A stretch of DNA of 64,000 nt, from NCBI RefSeq assembly GCF_036632915.2, contig NZ_CP155552.1:1054001-1118000 (forward strand). The letters run 5' to 3'. Positions 59,933 to 64,000 of the stretch are shown here, piece after piece. The notes beneath the pieces were generated by a model, which was given only the letters and a program-made list of their open reading frames with translations, ran no database searches and was not told where the DNA came from. This DNA comes from Faecalibacterium taiwanense (lineage in GTDB: Bacteria > Bacillota > Clostridia > Oscillospirales > Ruminococcaceae). The position numbers were made by a program, and so were the translations under genes. Every line of letters begins with the position of its first letter. The first letter of the stretch is position 1.

Positions 59933-61849
59933 ATGAAAAAGAATCAGATCCGCAAGAGCGTGGCTGCGCTGGCCATGGCGGTCGTTGTGGGTGTCAGTCT
60001 GCTGGGCTACGGCTGCGGCAGCAAGTCCGCTTCCACCGCAGGCGGCGTGTCCGGCGATTTCACCGGCACTGCCAAGGGCATGGGCGGCGACGTTACCGTT
60101 ACCCTGACGCTGGAAGACGGCAAGATCACCGGCTGCACCGCTGAGGGTAAGGACGAGACCCCCGGCATCGGTACGCTGGCACTGGAGCAGCTGCCCGCTC
60201 AGATCGCTGAGACCGGCAGCATCGCTGTGGACGGCGTGTCCACCGCGACCATCACCTCCAACGCCATCAAGGAGGCAGCAGCCGCTGCCCTGACTGCCGC
60301 CGGCTTGAATGCTGACGACTATAAGATCGAGGTCAAGGCCGACGAGACCAAGGCCGAGGATTCCACCATTGACGCTGACGTTGTCATCGTGGGTGCAGGC
60401 GGCGCAGGCATGACCGCTGCCATCACCGCTGCTGCCGAGGGCAAGAGCGTTGTGATCGTGGAGAGCCAGGCCATGGTGGGCGGCAACTCTGTGCGCGCTA
60501 CCGGCGGCATGAACGCCGGCAAGACCGTGTATCAGGATGAGAACGAGTTCGGCGAGTCTGCCGGTGTCGAAAAGACCCTGAAGACCGCTGCTGAAAAGTA
60601 CGCTGACAACGAGACCATCACCGCTCTGGCAAAGACCGTCTCTGAGCAGTGGGCAGAGTACCAGAAGAACCCCACCGGCTACTTCGACTCTGTTGAGCTG
60701 ATGGAGCTGGACACCATGATCGGCGGCAAGGGCATCAACGACCCTGCTCTGGTGGAGACCCTGTGCTCCAACTCTGCTGATGCCATCGACTGGCTGGACG
60801 AGCACGGCATCACCCTGCACAGCGTTTCCAGCTTTGGCGGTGCATCCGTCAAGCGCATCCATCGCCCTGTGGACGCAGAGGGCAAGACCGTTTCTGTCGG
60901 TTCCTACATGATCCCCCTGCTGGAGGAGAACTGTGAGAAGGCTGGCGTTCAGATCCTGCTGAACACCACCGCCAACGAGATCCTGACCGATGCGAACGGC
61001 GCTGCTGTGGGCATCAAGGCCACCGGTTCTACCGGCGAGACCGTCACTGTGAACGCCAAGGCTGTGGTGCTGACCACCGGCGGCTTCGGCGCAAATCTGG
61101 ACATGGTTGTCGAGTACAAGCCTGAGCTGAAGGGCTTCATGACCACCAACGCTGCCGGCGCTCAGGGTCAGGGCATTGAGATGGCCACCGCCATCGGTGC
61201 TGGCACTGTGGATATGGACCAGATCCAGATCCACCCCACCGTTGAGGCCAACACCGCTGCCCTGATCACCGAGGGCCTGCGCGGCGACGGCGCTGTGCTG
61301 ATCAACGCCGAGGGCAAGCGCTTCATCGACGAAGTGGGCACCCGTGACGTGGTCTCTGCTGCTGAGATCGCTCAGACCGGCAGCTACAGCTGGCTGGTGG
61401 TCGATCAGGCTATGGTCGATGCTTCCAGCGTCATTCAGGGCTACATCAAGAAGGGCTTCACCGTGACCGGCGAGACCTACGAGGAGCTGGGCAAGGCAAT
61501 GGGCGTTGATGAGGCTGCTTTTGCCGAGACCATGAAGACTTGGAACGGCTATGTTGAGGCCAAGAATGACCCCGACTTTGGCCGCACCAGCTTTGCAAAC
61601 CCGCTGGATACTGCTCCGTACTATGCAATCAAGGTCACTGCTGGTGTGCACCACACCATGGGCGGCCTGACCATCAACACCAACACCGAAGTCCTCAAGG
61701 AGGACGGCACTGTGATCCCTGGCCTGTTTGCAGCAGGTGAGGTCACTGGCGGTGTGCACGGTGCAAACCGTCTGGGCGGCAACGCTGTTGCAGACTTCAC
61801 CGTGTTTGGCCGCATTGCAGGTAAGGCTGCCAGCGACTACGCTGCATGA
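59933..61849 (+). CDS. Exported flavin-dependent fumarate-reductase-like lipoprotein (FMN-binding + FAD domains)
   Basis: 638 residues from ATG 59933 (AGGAAG). Signal MKKNQIRKSVAALAMAVVVGVSLLGYGCG with lipobox. An FMN-binding domain (about 40-125) has the flavinylation motif VDGVSTATITSNAI (target Thr). The FAD domain starts DADVVIVGAGGAGMTAAITAAAEGKSVVIVES, with GGNSVRATGGMN, the RDVVSAAEI region, HHTMGGL and GLFAAGEVTGGVHGANRLGGNAV. Single-chain relatives reduce fumarate, urocanate or other alkenes at the cell surface. Overlaps a NusG-II gene by 4 nt. The acceptor is not known. Confidence 0.9.
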   Translation: MKKNQIRKSVAALAMAVVVGVSLLGYGCGSKSASTAGGVSGDFTGTAKGMGGDVTVTLTLEDGKITGCTAEGKDETPGIGTLALEQLPAQIAETGSIAVDGVSTATITSNAIKEAAAAALTAAGLNADDYKIEVKADETKAEDSTIDADVVIVGAGGAGMTAAITAAAEGKSVVIVESQAMVGGNSVRATGGMNAGKTVYQDENEFGESAGVEKTLKTAAEKYADNETITALAKTVSEQWAEYQKNPTGYFDSVELMELDTMIGGKGINDPALVETLCSNSADAIDWLDEHGITLHSVSSFGGASVKRIHRPVDAEGKTVSVGSYMIPLLEENCEKAGVQILLNTTANEILTDANGAAVGIKATGSTGETVTVNAKAVVLTTGGFGANLDMVVEYKPELKGFMTTNAAGAQGQGIEMATAIGAGTVDMDQIQIHPTVEANTAALITEGLRGDGAVLINAEGKRFIDEVGTRDVVSAAEIAQTGSYSWLVVDQAMVDASSVIQGYIKKGFTVTGETYEELGKAMGVDEAAFAETMKTWNGYVEAKNDPDFGRTSFANPLDTAPYYAIKVTAGVHHTMGGLTINTNTEVLKEDGTVIPGLFAAGEVTGGVHGANRLGGNAVADFTVFGRIAGKAASDYAA

Positions 61850-62244
61850 GTACCCGCAAAGCACCTGAAAACGCTTCCGGCTCCAAAGGCCTGAAGCCAT
61901 GGATGAAGAACCTGATCTTTGCTGCAGTGATCCTTGTGCTGGCAGCAGCGCTGTATTTCGGCGTGCGCGCAGCACACAGCAGCAAGGGCAGCGGCCTGCA
62001 GGCCACCGTCGATTTTGGTGATGGCATCACCGAGACTCTGCCGCTGGATACAGACCACGATTACCTGTATGATGTGGGCAATTATGTCGTGCATCTGCAG
62101 GTAAAGGATGGTGCCATCGCGTTTTTGGACAGTCAGTGCCCGGACCATGTGTGCGAGCAATTCGGCTGGCTGGACAAGGACGGCGCATGGGCTGCATGCG
62201 TCCCTGCCGGGGTGTATGTGGTAGTGGAAACTACAGCTGAATAA
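61846..62244 (+). CDS. NusG domain II membrane protein
   Basis: 132 residues, ATG overlapping the reductase stop. One helix (NLIFAAVILVLAAALYFGVRAA), then an outer domain VDFGDGITETLPLDTDHDYLYDVGNYVVHLQVKDGAIAFLDSQCPDHVCEQFGWLDKDGAWAACVP. The SQCPDHVC part is the hallmark of the NusG-II family, often found near ApbE and extracellular-electron-transfer genes. Likely helps electron delivery to the reductase. Confidence 0.85.
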   Translation: MSTRKAPENASGSKGLKPWMKNLIFAAVILVLAAALYFGVRAAHSSKGSGLQATVDFGDGITETLPLDTDHDYLYDVGNYVVHLQVKDGAIAFLDSQCPDHVCEQFGWLDKDGAWAACVPAGVYVVVETTAE

Positions 62245-62258
62245 AGATCGTGCTTCAA

Positions 62259-62300
62259 AAAAGAGGCAGTACCCTGCAAGAGCGGGGCACTGTCTCTTTT
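62259..62300 (+). terminator. Terminator after the NusG-II gene
   Basis: AAGAGGCAGT/ACTGTCTCTT stem, then TTGTTTTG. Confidence 0.8.
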
Positions 62301-62506
62301 GTTTTGTCTGGAAGGCAAAAGAGGGCACGGTGTGAAAGTTGGGTAAAACTTTGACACAAATGCGTCAAAACAAAATTTAGACGCTTGTGTAATAGACGAA
62401 AATGCGATAAACTAACAATAAACTCTTTATCGCGCGCTTTTGCAAAGCCTGCGCCCGATACCGAAACCAGGGCATGCCCTGAAAGATACAGGAGGAAACA
62501 GCAAGC

Positions 62507-64000
62507 ATGATCTTTAAAAAGAAGCAGGATGCTGCGGTACAGCAGACGGCTGCGGGTGAGGCAAAGCCCGCAGCGAAGGGCGGCAAAGCAGCAGCCTTTT
62601 TCCGCAAGAACTGGAAATGGATGGTGCCGGTAGTGTGCGTGGCCGTGCTGGGCGGATGGTTCATCCTGCGCCCGGACAAGGCACAGAACGCCAATACGGA
62701 CATCAACTATGTGCAGGTCTCGCCGTCCAAACGGGATGTGTCCAACACCCTCAGCGGAACCGGCACTCTGAACCCTGCCAATACATATAATGTTAAGTCG
62801 CTGGTAGCGGGCAAGGTGTTGACCAGCAGCTTTGAGGAAGGGGACATCGTGGAGGAAGGCACCGTGCTGTACACGGTGGACTCCTCCGATGCTACCACCA
62901 AGGCGGAGCAGGCGTCCATTGCTCTGCAGCAGGCACAGCGCAGCTACGACAAGACGGCAGACCGCCAGTATGTCCGCGCCGAGGTGGCAGGTGTTGTGAG
63001 TGCCCTCAAGGTGGCCAAGGGCGACGAAGTGACCAGCGGTCAGGAAGTGGCGGTCATCCGTGACAGCTCCAAAATGGTGCTGCGGCTGGAGTTCCCGGCA
63101 GCAGATGCCGCCACCTTCTCGGTGGGCCAGAGCGCAGAGGTGACGCTGGACGGCACCTTTGAAATGCTGACCGGCACCGTGACCGCTGTGACCGGCACCG
63201 ATGCTCTGAGCACCGGCAACCTGCTCACCCGCACCGTGACCATTGCTGTGCGCAATGCAGGCGGCCTGACCACTGCGCAGGCAGCAACGGCAACCATCAA
63301 TGGCGTGAACTGCATTGCCGCCAAGTGCTTTGAGTATCAGGCAGAGCGCACCCTGACTGCCCTTGCCGCCGGTACCGTGACGGCCATCAATGTGCCGGAA
63401 GGCGGAGCCGTGAACAAGGACGATATCGTGCTGCAGATCAGCGGCGAGGACCTGACCGAGGCCATCCAGTCTGCCGCCGAGAGCCTGCGCAGCGCCGAGC
63501 TGAACATGGACAATCTGCAGGAGGCCATGAACAACTACACCATCACCTCGCCCATCAGCGGCACCATTATTGAAAAGAATGCCAAGGCCGGGGACGCGCT
63601 GTCCGCCGGCTCGGACCTGTGCACGATCTTTGACCTGAGCTATCTGGAGATGACCCTGAACGTGGACGAGCTGCAGGTCAGCAGCCTGTCGGTGGGTCAG
63701 AGCGTGCAGGTCACGGCGGATGCCGTGCCGGACAAAACCTATACCGGCGTTGTGACCCGTGTTTCCTTGAAGGGTACCTCCAATGGCGGCACCACCACCT
63801 ACCCGGTCAAGGTGCGCATTGATGAGACCGATGGCCTGCGCCCGGGCATGAACGCCAATGCTGAGATCGTGGTGGCACAGGCAAAGAATACCCTTACCGT
63901 GCCCAACGCTGCCATCGTGCGCGGCGGCTATGTGCTGGTCACGCAGGACTCCCCCAGCGCAGTCAACGCAGACCCGGGCATGATCGCGCCGGACGGCTAT
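62507..64000 (+). CDS. HlyD/MacA-type efflux periplasmic-adaptor-like subunit (cut by the window end)
   Basis: ATG 62507 behind CAGGAGG; the frame is open for 498 codons to the edge. An N-terminal helix (WKWMVPVVCVAVLGGWFIL) is followed by a lipoyl/barrel region TLNPANTYNVKSLVAGKVLTSSFEEGDIVEEGTVLYTVDSS, coiled-coil parts (TTKAEQASIALQQAQRSYDKT and DLTEAIQSAAESLRSAELNMDNLQEAMNNY), the second lipoyl half YTITSPISGTIIEKNAKAGDALSAG and the beta-barrel RVSLKGTS..GGTTTYPVKVRI with GLRPGMNANAEIVVA. Likely followed by MacB-like ABC genes beyond the window. Confidence 0.85.
   Translation, partial: MIFKKKQDAAVQQTAAGEAKPAAKGGKAAAFFRKNWKWMVPVVCVAVLGGWFILRPDKAQNANTDINYVQVSPSKRDVSNTLSGTGTLNPANTYNVKSLVAGKVLTSSFEEGDIVEEGTVLYTVDSSDATTKAEQASIALQQAQRSYDKTADRQYVRAEVAGVVSALKVAKGDEVTSGQEVAVIRDSSKMVLRLEFPAADAATFSVGQSAEVTLDGTFEMLTGTVTAVTGTDALSTGNLLTRTVTIAVRNAGGLTTAQAATATINGVNCIAAKCFEYQAERTLTALAAGTVTAINVPEGGAVNKDDIVLQISGEDLTEAIQSAAESLRSAELNMDNLQEAMNNYTITSPISGTIIEKNAKAGDALSAGSDLCTIFDLSYLEMTLNVDELQVSSLSVGQSVQVTADAVPDKTYTGVVTRVSLKGTSNGGTTTYPVKVRIDETDGLRPGMNANAEIVVAQAKNTLTVPNAAIVRGGYVLVTQDSPSAVNADPGMIAPDGY

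Noticed and set aside
1..64000. tRNA, rRNA genes or known riboswitches
   Set aside because: I found no cloverleaf or rRNA sequence and no recognisable riboswitch core by eye; a covariance-model search would be needed to exclude small ones.

Overview
The window looks like a chromosomal segment of a Gram-positive gut Clostridia, most like Faecalibacterium or a close relative. That assignment is inferred from gene content and GC-rich codon use; no rRNA or other marker is present. A complete integrated conjugative element (ICE) sits in the left half, and ordinary chromosome lies on both sides of it.

Left chromosome (1-6029): the end of an unidentified gene, a translationally coupled iron/siderophore-type ABC operon on the minus strand (binding lipoprotein, permease, ATPase, cupin), a ZIP-transporter remnant, an alpha/beta hydrolase, and the 5' third of a metallo-beta-lactamase (MBL) fold hydrolase gene.

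ICE (about 6030-33841, 27.8 kb): it is inserted in frame inside the MBL gene at a shared CATAT core, and the 3' two thirds of that gene resume at 33837. The backbone is of Tn1549/C. difficile CTn type: ParB-like protein, ArdA, DUF3801, TraG/VirD4, Maff2, VirB6/TrbL-like, SpoVG-like protein, two DNA methyltransferases, PrgI, VirB4, NlpC/P60, DUF4315, DUF4366, cysteine-rich protein, MobC, CD1845-type protein, relaxase, sigma factor and a large serine recombinase. Fifteen copies of an imperfect 23-bp palindrome (CTTCGGGACA-N3-TGTCCCGAAG) are spread through the backbone only. An AT-richer cargo island (about 24.98-30.43 kb) carries an XRE repressor, a small HTH protein, a two-component system, a peptide-resistance type ABC exporter and a lipoprotein. 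It has no palindrome copy, but has a four-fold 11-bp repeat directly before the transporter promoter. About 17 single-base contractions, most in short homopolymer runs, break reading frames in the backbone. This is either assembly error or decay and decides whether the element can transfer.

Right chromosome (33837-64000): the rest of the interrupted hydrolase/methyltransferase cluster (two ATC-hydrolase-family genes, one deleted internally), an unknown protein, a ThrE-type exporter, decayed LysR and dehydrogenase remnants, and a GntR-controlled TRAP uptake and sugar-acid catabolic operon with three candidate operators. These are followed by an SPFH protein with a small RHH protein, an LCP protein, a secreted protein and a CpsC/CpsD/CpsB tyrosine-kinase module. 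Last come a receiver/winged-helix regulator lacking the phospho-acceptor Asp, hisS, an MFS transporter, an Fe-S-scaffold-like/GGGtGRT gene pair, an exported flavin fumarate-reductase-like lipoprotein with a NusG-II protein, and the start of a HlyD/MacA-type efflux adaptor cut by the window end.
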